Assembly: GCA_038247115.1 (NCBI GenBank)
Contig: JBBRVG010000056.1
Span: forward strand, 1-28,898
Source of the DNA: Pseudaeromonas sp038247115
GTDB lineage: Bacteria > Pseudomonadota > Gammaproteobacteria > Enterobacterales > Aeromonadaceae
DNA length: 28,898 nt
Direction: 5' to 3'
In this document: in pieces, positions 14,153-22,865 of the stretch
How positions within the stretch are numbered: position 1 is the stretch's first letter
How the letters are laid out: each line of letters begins with the position of its first letter
Notes under the pieces: generated by a model
Databases searched by the model: none
What the model was told of the DNA's origin: nothing
What the model saw: the letters and a program-made list of their open reading frames with translations, nothing else
Translations under genes and position numbers: made by a program

Positions 14153-15001
14153 TTGTTGAAACAAAGAATTATCACTGCGCTTGTTCTGATCCCCTTGGCG
14201 ATTGGTTGGATGTTTTTTTTGTCGCTGGATGCGTTCAGTCTAGGCGCTATCCTGATTTTTTTGCTCGCCAGTCGGGAGTGGGGGCGGTTTGTGTTTCCCG
14301 CTCATCCTCATCGCCTGTTGCTGCCCATGGGAGCCTTGCTTACCCTGACCCTGTGGCTAAGTCCTCCTTCCTTGTTGCCTGTGACGGCTCCTCATCCGGT
14401 GGTGATGACCATTTTATATGCCGGCGCTCTGTGGTGGCTATGTGCTCTGGTGATGGTGTTGCGATATCCTCGAGGCACCCAACTGTGGCGTGAAAGCGCT
14501 GCATTGAAGGCGATATTTGGTGTTTTGACTCTGTTGCCGTTTTTCTGGGCGCTGCTGTTGCTGCGTAGTCATGATTACCTTGCCGATCCCATGCTGGGTG
14601 GTTGGAGCTTGTTTTTTGTGATGCTATTGGTCTGGTGTGCTGATTCTGGCGCCTATTTTGTGGGGCGGGCCTTTGGTCAACGAAAGATGCTACCGGCGGT
14701 CAGTCCGAAAAAAACAGTCGAAGGCTTGCTAGGCGGACTCTTGCTGTCAGCTATGGTGGCAGGTGCTGTTGCTTATAGTCGCTCTTTGGGTGTTCGAGAA
14801 ACTGTGGTCATAGTGCTGTGTGCCATGTTGGCCGTTGTTGCCTCTGTGTTGGGTGATCTCTCCGAGAGCCTGTTCAAGCGTGAGGCGGGTATCAAGGATT
14901 CTGGTTCCCTGCTGCCTGGGCACGGCGGTATTCTGGATCGCATTGACAGCTTGACGGCCGCCTTGCCGATTTTTGTCGTCAGCTATTTGTTACTCAATTA
15001 G
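14153..15001 (+). CDS. cdsA: Phosphatidate cytidylyltransferase (CDP-diglyceride synthase)
   Basis: Inner-membrane enzyme making CDP-diacylglycerol from phosphatidate and CTP, the precursor of all main phospholipids. It has 282 residues and multiple hydrophobic segments from residue 6 onward. The C-terminal signature is complete: S-x-F-KR-x4-KDSG...PGHGGILDRIDS (about residues 240-265), and VLGDLSES is just before it. The start is TTG at 14153 with GAGGA five bases upstream; the family N terminus M-L-K-x-R-I fits, and the next in-frame ATG would cut into the first membrane segment. It follows uppS by 15 bases and precedes dxr by 9. Confidence 0.94.
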   Translation: MLKQRIITALVLIPLAIGWMFFLSLDAFSLGAILIFLLASREWGRFVFPAHPHRLLLPMGALLTLTLWLSPPSLLPVTAPHPVVMTILYAGALWWLCALVMVLRYPRGTQLWRESAALKAIFGVLTLLPFFWALLLLRSHDYLADPMLGGWSLFFVMLLVWCADSGAYFVGRAFGQRKMLPAVSPKKTVEGLLGGLLLSAMVAGAVAYSRSLGVRETVVIVLCAMLAVVASVLGDLSESLFKREAGIKDSGSLLPGHGGILDRIDSLTAALPIFVVSYLLLN

Positions 15002-15010
15002 GGCTTTACC

Positions 15011-16207
15011 ATGCATCAGCTGACTGTGTTGGGCTCGACGGGTTCTATTGGTCGTAGCACTCTGGATGTGGTGCGTCGTCATCCAGAGCATTTTAATGTC
15101 GTGGCGCTGGGTGCGAATGCCGATGTCAGCGGGATGTTGGCCGATTGTCTTGAGTTTCGCCCCCAGTATGCCGTGCTGGTGCAAGAGGATGCTGCTGCTG
15201 CCTTGCGTTTGGCTCTGGCGGAAGCAGGGATCCACGAGGTAGAAGTACTCAGCGGCGCCCTGGCATTGCAGGAAATTGCCCGCCATGGTGCGGTCGATAC
15301 CGTCATGGCGGCGATTGTCGGTTCAGCTGGCTTATTGTCTACACTGGCGGCGATAGAAGCCGGCAAGCGGGTCCTGCTGGCCAATAAGGAAGCGCTGGTG
15401 ATGTCTGGCGCCTTGTTTATGCAAGCCGCACGGGCATCGGGCGCAACCATATTGCCTGTGGATAGCGAACATAATGCGATTTTTCAATGCTTGCCTGATC
15501 ATGTGCAGGGTGCCATGGGCTACTGCGATCTCGCCGCGGCTGGTGTGGAGCGCATCTTGCTCACCGGCTCTGGCGGCCCTTTTCGTTACACACAGTTGGC
15601 GAGCCTCGCCGCAGTCACGCCAGCAGAAGCTATTGCCCATCCCAACTGGTCTATGGGTCGCAAGATCTCGGTAGATTCCGCCACCATGATGAACAAGGGA
15701 CTTGAGTTTATCGAGGTCAAGTGGCTGTTCAATGCGGCGCCGGAGCAAATCCAGGTGATCATACATCCCCAGTCGGTGATTCACTCCATGGTGCAATATA
15801 AGGATGGTTCTGTGCTGGCACAGATGGGACGACCCGATATGCGCACTCCGATTGCCCACGCCTTGGCATACCCGCAACGAGTCAGTTCCGGAGTCGAGGC
15901 CCTCGATTTCTTCTCTCAAGGCGAGTTGAGCTTTATCCGGCCAGACTATGAGCGGTATCCTTGCCTGAAGCTGGCGATGGACGCTTGTTGGTCTGGTCAG
16001 GCGGCGACGACGGCGCTGAATGCAGCAAATGAATTGGCTGTAGGGGCATTTCTGGATGCCCAAATCGGGTTCATGGACATCTATCGAGTCTGTGCCCAGG
16101 TTGTCGAATCGTTATCTATTCGCGCTACGCCGGATTTGACCACGATTCTTGAATTAGACTCCGAGGCTCGGCGCCTGGCATTACGGTTACTCAAGGAGAC
16201 AAAATGA
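15011..16207 (+). CDS. dxr: 1-deoxy-D-xylulose 5-phosphate reductoisomerase
   Basis: Second step of the MEP isoprenoid pathway: NADPH-dependent rearrangement and reduction of DXP to MEP; the target of fosmidomycin. It has 398 residues, as in E. coli. The NADPH-binding motif GSTGSIG is at residues 8-14 and LLANKEALV at 122-130. The metal ligands are Asp151 and Glu153 (VDSEHNAIFQ) and Glu232 (MMNKGLEFIE). The C-terminal helical domain is intact. The stop overlaps the rseP start by four bases (ATGA), implying coupled translation. Confidence 0.97.
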   Translation: MHQLTVLGSTGSIGRSTLDVVRRHPEHFNVVALGANADVSGMLADCLEFRPQYAVLVQEDAAAALRLALAEAGIHEVEVLSGALALQEIARHGAVDTVMAAIVGSAGLLSTLAAIEAGKRVLLANKEALVMSGALFMQAARASGATILPVDSEHNAIFQCLPDHVQGAMGYCDLAAAGVERILLTGSGGPFRYTQLASLAAVTPAEAIAHPNWSMGRKISVDSATMMNKGLEFIEVKWLFNAAPEQIQVIIHPQSVIHSMVQYKDGSVLAQMGRPDMRTPIAHALAYPQRVSSGVEALDFFSQGELSFIRPDYERYPCLKLAMDACWSGQAATTALNAANELAVGAFLDAQIGFMDIYRVCAQVVESLSIRATPDLTTILELDSEARRLALRLLKETK

Positions 16208-17556
16208 CGGCCATTCTCTGGAATTTCTTTTCCTTCATTCTCGCGTTAGCCATTCTGATTGCTGTGCATGAGTGGGGCCATTTCTGGGTTGCCCGGCGCT
16301 GTGGTGTTCGGGTTGAGCGTTTCTCCCTGGGGTTCGGCAAAGTACTGTTTAGCCGTAAAGACAAGTCGGGAACCGAATTTTCGCTGTCCCTGATCCCGCT
16401 GGGCGGGTACGTAAAAATGCTGGATGAGCGAGTGGATACAGTGCCCACAGAACTCAAATCCCAAGCCTTCAATAACAAAGCGGTATGGCAGCGCTTTGCC
16501 ATTGTGGCGGCAGGCCCGGCGGCTAATTTTGTATTTGCTCTCTTCGCTTTCTGGCTGATGTTTATGGTCGGTGTGCCGACTGTCAAGCCGGTGATTGGCG
16601 AGGTTCGGTCGCAAACTGCAGCAGCGGCAGCCGGTTTACAAGCCGGTATGGAGATCCTGCAGATTGGCGATCAGACGACTCCTGATTGGGAGGCGGTCGC
16701 CTACGCCCTAGTGGGGCATCTGGGTGATGATGAAGTGCAACTAACGGTGCAGGATGACCGCGGGATCCGGCTGCAGAAGCAACTGTCACTACAGGGCTGG
16801 GCACTGGATGGCACAGAGGAGCAGGCTCCCTTCACGGCATTGGGTATTGACCCTCTCGGCCCGCAAGTTACCCTCGAGGTTGGTCAACTGGTGGCGGGTG
16901 GGAGCGCCGAACAGGCTGGGTTGCAAGTCGGCGACCGCTTGCTAGCTGCCAATGATCAACCATTGACCGAATGGCAGCAATTTGTCACCTTGGTTCAGGC
17001 ATCACCAGACAGATCCATAACACTACGCCTTCTCCGGTCTGGCTCCGAGCTGAAGTTGGCTCTGACCCCGGCGGCTCGTGAGCAGCAGGGTAAGGTGCAA
17101 GGCTATGTCGGCCTGGCGCCTAAAGTCCTGCCTTTGGATGACAAATATCGCGTGGAGATGCACTACGGCCCCATTGATGCGTTGTGGGCGGGGGTTCAGA
17201 AGACTGGCGCTGTCATGTCATTAACCGTGGATATGCTCGGTAAGCTGATTACCGGTGTGGTTTCGCTGGATAATCTGAGCGGTCCGATCTCAATTGCGAA
17301 GGGCGCAGGCAGCACTGCCAGTTTTGGTCTGGTATACTTCCTCGGTTTTTTGGCGCTGGTCAGCGTCAATTTAGGTATCATCAATTTATTCCCTCTGCCA
17401 GTGCTGGATGGAGGGCATCTGCTGTTCTTTGTCTTTGAGGCAATAACTGGCAGACCTGTACCGGAAAAAGTACAGGAATATGCATTCAAGTTTGGCGCAG
17501 CCGTTTTGGTTTGTTTGATGGGGATTGCGCTGTTTAATGATTTTGTACGCCTGTGA
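16204..17556 (+). CDS. rseP: Site-2 metalloprotease RseP
   Basis: Intramembrane zinc protease that cuts RseA after DegS, releasing sigma-E, and also clears remnant signal peptides. It has 450 residues, as in E. coli. The zinc motif HEWGH is at residues 22-26 in the first membrane helix, and the third ligand Asp402 is in LFPLPVLDGGH. Between them lie two periplasmic PDZ domains (about 120-200 and 210-300), with the GLQAGM and GLQVGD ligand-loop motifs. Later membrane helices end the chain. The ATG overlaps the dxr stop, and AAGGAG at 16193-16198 is the ribosome binding site. Its position before bamA and skp links envelope stress with outer-membrane assembly. Confidence 0.96.
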   Translation: MTAILWNFFSFILALAILIAVHEWGHFWVARRCGVRVERFSLGFGKVLFSRKDKSGTEFSLSLIPLGGYVKMLDERVDTVPTELKSQAFNNKAVWQRFAIVAAGPAANFVFALFAFWLMFMVGVPTVKPVIGEVRSQTAAAAAGLQAGMEILQIGDQTTPDWEAVAYALVGHLGDDEVQLTVQDDRGIRLQKQLSLQGWALDGTEEQAPFTALGIDPLGPQVTLEVGQLVAGGSAEQAGLQVGDRLLAANDQPLTEWQQFVTLVQASPDRSITLRLLRSGSELKLALTPAAREQQGKVQGYVGLAPKVLPLDDKYRVEMHYGPIDALWAGVQKTGAVMSLTVDMLGKLITGVVSLDNLSGPISIAKGAGSTASFGLVYFLGFLALVSVNLGIINLFPLPVLDGGHLLFFVFEAITGRPVPEKVQEYAFKFGAAVLVCLMGIALFNDFVRL

Positions 17557-17587
17557 GGGCGTGGCAACTAGGACATACGAGAATAAC

Positions 17588-20017
17588 ATGGCTGTAAGAA
17601 AAGCGCTGGTCGCCTCTTGCCTGTTGGGCATCAGTTTGATGGCTCAAGGGGCCGAGTTAACATCGAGTTCCTTTGTCGTTAAAGATATTCGTGTTGAAGG
17701 ATTGCAGCGGGTTACCCTGGGGGCTGCGTTACTCAATTTGCCGGTGCGCGTGGGCGACACGCTAGATGCGCAGACGTCAGCCAATGCCATCAAAAAGCTC
17801 TACGCTTCCGGGAACTTTGAAGATATCCAGTTGATACGGGAAGGCGATGTACTGGTTGTCGAAGTCAAAGAGCGGCCGACGATCAGTAATATCGAATTCG
17901 TGGGCAATAAAGATATCAAAGAAGAGCAACTCAAACAGTCTATCGAGTCCTCCGGGGTTCGTGTCGGCGAACCATTGGATCGCACCGTTTTGCGCTCGCT
18001 GGAAAAAAATCTGGAAGATTTTTACTACGGCGTGGGCAAGTATTCTGCCAAGGTTCAGGCGATCGTGACCCCGCTGCCGCGTAATCGTGTCGATTTGAAG
18101 CTCAACTTTGTCGAAGGTGTCTCCGCCAAGATCCAGCAGATCAATATTGTCGGTAACAAGGTCTTTGCCGAAGATCTGTTGCTGGCGCAGATGTCCTTGC
18201 GCGATCAGGTACCTTGGTGGAATTTCATCGCGGATCAGAAGTATCAGAAGCAGAAGCTGGCTGGTGATCTGGAAGCACTGAGCTCCTATTACATGGATCG
18301 CGGCTATGTGCGTTTCAAGGTTGAGTCGACACAGGTCGGTATGACCCCTGACAAAAAAGGGATCTACATCACCATCAACATCAATGAGGGTGAGCAGTAT
18401 AAGGTGTCCCACGTCAGCCTGAAGGGAGACTTGATTGGGCGCGGCGCCGAGATGCAAAAACTGATCCCCATTACGGTGGGTGAGCTCTATTCCGCTGCCA
18501 ATGTCACCCATACTGAAGAAAGCTTATCCAAATTTCTGGGCAAATTTGGTTATGCCTATCCACAAGTCGCCACATTCCCGCAGATTGATGATGGGAAAAA
18601 AGAAGTTTCCCTGAATATCAATGTGACTCCTGGGCCTCGCATCTATGTCCGGAATATATCGGTGCAAGGTAACCAGGTGACCAAGGATGAGGTTGTGCGC
18701 CGTGAGATGCGGCAGATGGAAGGGACCTGGCTGTCGAATGAACAGGTTGAAGGCTCGAAAGCTCGCCTGAATCGCCTCGGATTCTTCGAAACCGTCGAGA
18801 TCCAGCCACGTCGCTTGCCGGGCAGTGAGGATAAGGTTGATCTGGATGTTACCGTCAAGGAACAACCGGCCGGTTCAGTAACCGGTGGTGTCGGTTATGG
18901 CACCACCTCCGGGATTAGCTTCCAGTTCGGCCTGACTCAGGACAACTTCATGGGCTCGGGAAGGAAGGGTGCCTTTACCTTCAACATGAACGACTACAGC
19001 AAGACCTTTGATGTCAGCTACACGGATCCTTACTTTACGCTGGATGGCATCAGCCTCGGTGGTCGCGTTTACTACACCGAGTTTGAGGCGGGTGATGCCA
19101 ATCTGGTGGATTACAACAATCAGACCATTGGTACCCGTTTGACGGCGGGCTATCCGGTGAACGAGATTAACCGTCTCGAATACGGCATCGGGTATGAGCA
19201 TAACAAGTTGTCGCAACTGCAGGCCTATGCGCAAATTCGTAAGTTCTGGGAGATCTATGCCGAGAATCGCGATAGCCAGGGCCGGGTGGTATTTGACAAC
19301 TTTGATATCTCCAGTAGCTGGATCCGCAACGATTTGAACAAGGGCATGTTTCCGACTCAGGGCGATAAACAACAGCTCACTGGCAAGGTTACCATCCCGG
19401 GTTCGGATCTGCAGTTCTACAAAGTCAGCTTTGATGACTCCCACTACTACCCGCTGGATAAGGAACATAGCTGGGTGCTGTTAGGCCGGGTCAAGCTGGC
19501 GTATGGCGGCGGGTATGGTCAGGTCGGAGGTTTCGATCAGGTACTGCCATTCTTTGAAAATTATTATGCCGGTGGCAATGACTGGCTGCGTGGTTTCAAG
19601 AGCAACAGTGTAGGTCCCAAAGCGCTCTATCTGTATAACGATCAGGGTAACAATAGTATTACGGCTACCGATCAGTCGGTGGGCGGTAATGCCATGAGTG
19701 TTGCCAGTTTCGAATTTATAGTTCCGACACCGTTTGCCAGCGAGTCCTATCGCAACCAACTGCGTACCTCGGTGTTCTTCGATATAGGTACAGTGTGGGA
19801 TACCACTTTTGATCCGTCAGATTATGGTCGTTGCAGTTCTTCCTGTGACAAGTTCTACGATTATTCTGATCCATCGCTCTACCGTTCCTCTATGGGTATT
19901 GCCTTGCAATGGCTATCACCTTTGGGACCCTTGGCATTCTCGTTTGCCCGCCCAATCAAAGAACAGCCGGGTGACAAAACAGAAGTATTCAACTTCAATA
20001 TCGGTCGCACCTTTTAA
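17588..20017 (+). CDS. bamA: Outer-membrane protein assembly factor BamA
   Basis: Central Omp85-family component of the BAM complex, which folds beta-barrel proteins into the outer membrane. It has 809 residues (E. coli 810). Residues 1-22 form a signal peptide ending QGA. Five POTRA domains span roughly 25-425 (first: SFVVKDIRVEGLQRVT), then a 16-strand barrel to the C-terminal Phe (FNFNIGRTF). The loop-6 motif is LRGF at 667-670, where E. coli has VRGF. The mature protein has only two Cys, 749 and 753, in RCSSSCDK. E. coli has its pair in loop 6 instead. The start at 17588 gives the signal peptide; a longer frame overlaps rseP. Spacing to rseP is 31 bases. Confidence 0.97.
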   Translation: MAVRKALVASCLLGISLMAQGAELTSSSFVVKDIRVEGLQRVTLGAALLNLPVRVGDTLDAQTSANAIKKLYASGNFEDIQLIREGDVLVVEVKERPTISNIEFVGNKDIKEEQLKQSIESSGVRVGEPLDRTVLRSLEKNLEDFYYGVGKYSAKVQAIVTPLPRNRVDLKLNFVEGVSAKIQQINIVGNKVFAEDLLLAQMSLRDQVPWWNFIADQKYQKQKLAGDLEALSSYYMDRGYVRFKVESTQVGMTPDKKGIYITININEGEQYKVSHVSLKGDLIGRGAEMQKLIPITVGELYSAANVTHTEESLSKFLGKFGYAYPQVATFPQIDDGKKEVSLNINVTPGPRIYVRNISVQGNQVTKDEVVRREMRQMEGTWLSNEQVEGSKARLNRLGFFETVEIQPRRLPGSEDKVDLDVTVKEQPAGSVTGGVGYGTTSGISFQFGLTQDNFMGSGRKGAFTFNMNDYSKTFDVSYTDPYFTLDGISLGGRVYYTEFEAGDANLVDYNNQTIGTRLTAGYPVNEINRLEYGIGYEHNKLSQLQAYAQIRKFWEIYAENRDSQGRVVFDNFDISSSWIRNDLNKGMFPTQGDKQQLTGKVTIPGSDLQFYKVSFDDSHYYPLDKEHSWVLLGRVKLAYGGGYGQVGGFDQVLPFFENYYAGGNDWLRGFKSNSVGPKALYLYNDQGNNSITATDQSVGGNAMSVASFEFIVPTPFASESYRNQLRTSVFFDIGTVWDTTFDPSDYGRCSSSCDKFYDYSDPSLYRSSMGIALQWLSPLGPLAFSFARPIKEQPGDKTEVFNFNIGRTF

Positions 20018-20042
20018 GGTGAGATAAAACAAGGAGTAGGAA

Positions 20043-20558
20043 GTGAGTAAAGTATTACAAGTGGCTAGTCTGGCCCTGGGTTTGATGGCGGCAGGTTTTT
20101 CTGCTCAAGCATCAGCTGAAACCAAGATCGCAGTCATCAATGTGCCGCGCATCATGCAGGAAATCCCGCAGGGCAAGGCCGTAGAAGCCAAGCTGAAGTC
20201 CGAGTTTTCTTCACGTATCAGTGAAATGCAGCGTCTGGAAACCGAAGGGCAAACCCTAGCGGCCAAATTGAAAAAAGACGAAGCCTTTATGGCTGCCGAT
20301 GAGCGAACCAAGCTGCAACGTCGCTTGGCTGAGCTGCAAGCTGACTTCAACCTGAAGGGGCAAGCGCTGCAGGAAGATCAGCGTCGTCGTTTCAATGAAG
20401 AGCAGAAAAAAGTGCTGAACAAGGTACAAGATGCCATTGACGGCATCGCCAAGGCTCAAGGGTATGACCTGATTCTGAATGGTCAATCAGTGGTCTTTGG
20501 TGCCGAGAAACTGGATATTTCTGCCCAAGTTATTCAACAAGTTAGCAAGAGCAAGTAA
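20043..20558 (+). CDS. skp: Periplasmic chaperone Skp (OmpH)
   Basis: Trimeric jellyfish-shaped periplasmic chaperone that holds unfolded outer-membrane proteins on the way to BAM. It has 171 residues. The signal peptide is residues 1-25 (QASA, then ETKIAVINVPRIMQEIPQG). A long charged helical region (about 45-130) forms the coiled-coil tentacle, and the C-terminal segment (GYDLILNGQSVVFG) completes the trimer core. The start is GTG (20043) with AAGGAG upstream; no suitable ATG exists because the next Met is inside the signal peptide. It sits 25 bases after bamA and 3 before lpxD. Confidence 0.95.
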   Translation: MSKVLQVASLALGLMAAGFSAQASAETKIAVINVPRIMQEIPQGKAVEAKLKSEFSSRISEMQRLETEGQTLAAKLKKDEAFMAADERTKLQRRLAELQADFNLKGQALQEDQRRRFNEEQKKVLNKVQDAIDGIAKAQGYDLILNGQSVVFGAEKLDISAQVIQQVSKSK

Positions 20559-20561
20559 GCA

Positions 20562-21587
20562 ATGAGTGTGACTCTCGGACAACTGGCTACGTTACTTGGC
20601 GCCGAGCTGCATGGGGATGCCTCTGTGGAGGTATCCCGTGTTGCTAACTTGGAAACAGCCGGCTCTGGCGAGATCAGTTTTCTTTCCGATAGCAAATATC
20701 AAAGCTTTCTGGCCCAAACTAGGGCCTGTGCCGTACTGGTGAGAGCTGCGGATCTATCGGTATGCCAGACCAATGCTCTGGTGGTTAAAGACCCTTATGT
20801 CGGTTATGCACGGGTGGCTCAGCTACTAGACTCTACACCGCAACCAGCGCTGGATATTCACCCGACTGCGGTCATTGCCGCAGATGTTCAGATGGGACAA
20901 CAGGTGGCTATCGGACCTCATGCCGTCATTGAATCCGGTGTCGTGCTGGGTGATGGTGTCGTCATAGGACCAGGTTGTTTTGTCGGTAAAAACAGTCTGT
21001 TAGGCAAGGGTAGCCGCTTGTGGGCCAATGTGACCATCTATCACAATGTCGAGATTGGGGATGCTTGTCTGATCCAGTCCGGAACCGTGATCGGTGCTGA
21101 TGGTTTCGGCTATGCCAATGAGCGTGGCGAGTGGCTCAAAATCCCGCAGGTTGGCAAAGTGATCCTCGGTAATCGCGTCGAGATTGGCGCCTCCACCACC
21201 ATAGATAGGGGTGCGATTGACGATACCATCATTGCCGATAATGTCATCATCGATAACCAGTGCCAGATCGCCCACAACGTAGAAATCGGCTATGGCACTG
21301 CTATTGCAGGCGGTACAGTGATCGCGGGTAGCACCAAAATCGGCAAATACTGTATCATTGGCGGCGCGGCAGTGATTAACGGCCATATTCAGGTGTGCGA
21401 TCAGGCCACCATCACCGGCATGGCCATGGTGATGCGATCGATTTCCGAACCAGGAATTTACTCCTCGGGCGTTCCAGCTCAGTCCAATAAGGAATGGCGC
21501 AAGATGGCGGCACGCGTCCTGCACATTGATGAGATGCACAAGCGCCTCAGTCAGCTGGAAAAACGGGTCGAAGACCAAGAACAATAA
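20562..21587 (+). CDS. lpxD: UDP-3-O-(3-hydroxyacyl)glucosamine N-acyltransferase LpxD
   Basis: Third step of lipid A synthesis: transfers a 3-hydroxyacyl chain from ACP to the amine of UDP-3-O-acyl-glucosamine. It has 341 residues, as in E. coli. An N-terminal uridine-binding domain (about 1-100) is followed by a left-handed beta-helix with many hexapeptide repeats (SGTVIGADGFGYANERG, GASTTIDRGAIDDT). The catalytic His is in CQIAHNVEIG (residue 238), and a C-terminal helix binds ACP (MHKRLSQLEKRVEDQEQ). ATG 20562 follows the skp stop by three bases and has no good ribosome binding site of its own, so translational coupling is likely. Confidence 0.96.
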   Translation: MSVTLGQLATLLGAELHGDASVEVSRVANLETAGSGEISFLSDSKYQSFLAQTRACAVLVRAADLSVCQTNALVVKDPYVGYARVAQLLDSTPQPALDIHPTAVIAADVQMGQQVAIGPHAVIESGVVLGDGVVIGPGCFVGKNSLLGKGSRLWANVTIYHNVEIGDACLIQSGTVIGADGFGYANERGEWLKIPQVGKVILGNRVEIGASTTIDRGAIDDTIIADNVIIDNQCQIAHNVEIGYGTAIAGGTVIAGSTKIGKYCIIGGAAVINGHIQVCDQATITGMAMVMRSISEPGIYSSGVPAQSNKEWRKMAARVLHIDEMHKRLSQLEKRVEDQEQ

Positions 21588-21604
21588 GTGATAAGGATAC
21601 AGGT

Positions 21605-22066
21605 TTGAGCAACCAACTTAACCAACTCGACATCCAGGACATTCTGGAGCTGCTGCCCCATCGTTACCCTTTCTTATTGGTGGACCGGGTGGTCAACTAC
21701 GAGATCAGCGAGGAGCGCAAGGTACTGCGAGGTATCAAGAATGTGTCCTTTAACGAGCCATTTTTTCAAGGCCATTTCCCGCAAAAACCGGTATTCCCAG
21801 GTGTTTTGATCCTTGAGGCGATGGCACAGGCAACCGGTATTCTGGCCTTCCGTATGGTCGGTAAGCCCAAGCCGAATGAATTGTATTATTTTGCATCCAT
21901 CGACAATGCTCGTTTCAAGCGCCCCGTCGTACCTGGAGATCAGCTGGTACTGGATGTTGAGTTTTTGAAAGAACGTCGCGGTATCGCCAAATTTACCGGT
22001 GTGGCGACCGTGGATGGTGAAGTGGTGTGTACCGCTGAGCTGATGTGTGCCAAACGCGAGAGCTAA
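21605..22066 (+). CDS. fabZ: 3-hydroxyacyl-ACP dehydratase FabZ
   Basis: Dehydrates 3-hydroxyacyl-ACP in fatty-acid elongation; it competes with LpxA for 3-hydroxymyristoyl-ACP and so balances phospholipid against lipid A. It has 153 residues (E. coli 151), a hot-dog fold. The catalytic pair is His57 (FFQGHFP) and Glu71 (PGVLILEAMAQATG); LLPHRYPFLLVDRV is at the N terminus. The start is TTG (21605) with AAGGA upstream; the first in-frame ATG lies beyond the active site, so TTG is well supported. Confidence 0.96.
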   Translation: MSNQLNQLDIQDILELLPHRYPFLLVDRVVNYEISEERKVLRGIKNVSFNEPFFQGHFPQKPVFPGVLILEAMAQATGILAFRMVGKPKPNELYYFASIDNARFKRPVVPGDQLVLDVEFLKERRGIAKFTGVATVDGEVVCTAELMCAKRES

Positions 22067-22070
22067 TGCT

Positions 22071-22859
22071 GTGATCCATCCAAGTGCTGTTATTCATGAA
22101 ACTGCGATTATCCATGCTGACGCCGTGATTGGCGCCCATGTGGAAATAGGCCCATGGACTGTGGTCGGTGCCGGGGTTGAAATCGGCGATGGGAGCTGGA
22201 TTGGCTCTCATGTGGTGATCAAGGGGCCGACCAAAATTGGTCAGGGCAACAAGATTTTCCAGTTTTGCTCCATCGGTGAAGATTGCCAGGACAAGAAATA
22301 CAAGGGTGAGCGTACGGCCCTGGAAATTGGCGATCACAACGTGATCCGTGAACATTGCACCTTCCACCGCGGCACAGTGCAGGATCAAGCGCTGACCAAA
22401 GTGGGTAGTCGTAACCTGTTCATGGTCAATGTGCATGTCGCCCATGATTGTGTGATCGGCGATGACTGTATCTTCGCCAACAATGCCACCCTGGCAGGTC
22501 ATGTATTCATCGGCGATTGGGTCATTTTTGGTGGTCTGGCAGCGATCCATCAGTTCGGTCGCGTGGGTTCCCATGCCTTTGTCGCTGGTATGGCAGCCTT
22601 GAACAAAGATGTGCCGCCTTATGTGATGGCAGCCGGACATTATGCCAAGCCATTCGGGGTGAACAGCGAAGGCCTGAAACGCCGGGGCTACTCTCCCGAG
22701 GCGATCACCATGGTCAAACGGGCCTATAAACTGCTGTATCGCCAGGGGTTGACGATCGAGGCTGCGCTGCCGGAGCTGGAAGCCATGGCGGCAGAAGAGC
22801 CTGCGGTAGCTTTGTTCGTTGATTTCCTCAAACAGAATGAACGCGGCATTGTTCGCTAA
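22071..22859 (+). CDS. lpxA: UDP-N-acetylglucosamine acyltransferase LpxA
   Basis: First step of lipid A synthesis: 3-O-acylation of UDP-GlcNAc from 3-hydroxyacyl-ACP. Starting at GTG 22071 gives 262 residues, the E. coli length, and an ungapped N-terminal alignment. An earlier GTG at 22047 would add eight residues inside fabZ. The protein is a hexapeptide-repeat beta-helix with the catalytic His125 (VNVHVAHDC) and conserved His122, His144 and His160; a C-terminal helical domain holds the FGVNSEGLKRRGYS block. Gly173, the hydrocarbon-ruler position in E. coli, is kept, so a C14 3-hydroxy chain is inferred. It lies four bases after fabZ with no good ribosome binding site, suggesting coupling. 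Confidence 0.96.
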   Translation: MIHPSAVIHETAIIHADAVIGAHVEIGPWTVVGAGVEIGDGSWIGSHVVIKGPTKIGQGNKIFQFCSIGEDCQDKKYKGERTALEIGDHNVIREHCTFHRGTVQDQALTKVGSRNLFMVNVHVAHDCVIGDDCIFANNATLAGHVFIGDWVIFGGLAAIHQFGRVGSHAFVAGMAALNKDVPPYVMAAGHYAKPFGVNSEGLKRRGYSPEAITMVKRAYKLLYRQGLTIEAALPELEAMAAEEPAVALFVDFLKQNERGIVR

Positions 22860-22865
22860 GCGCTC

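Noticed and set aside
19462..19495. Possible sigma-E promoter inside bamA before skp (GGAACAT and GTCAAG)
   Set aside because: The spacing is about 20 bases, too long for sigma-E. I found no other convincing sigma-E promoter before rseP, bamA or skp, although E. coli has them.
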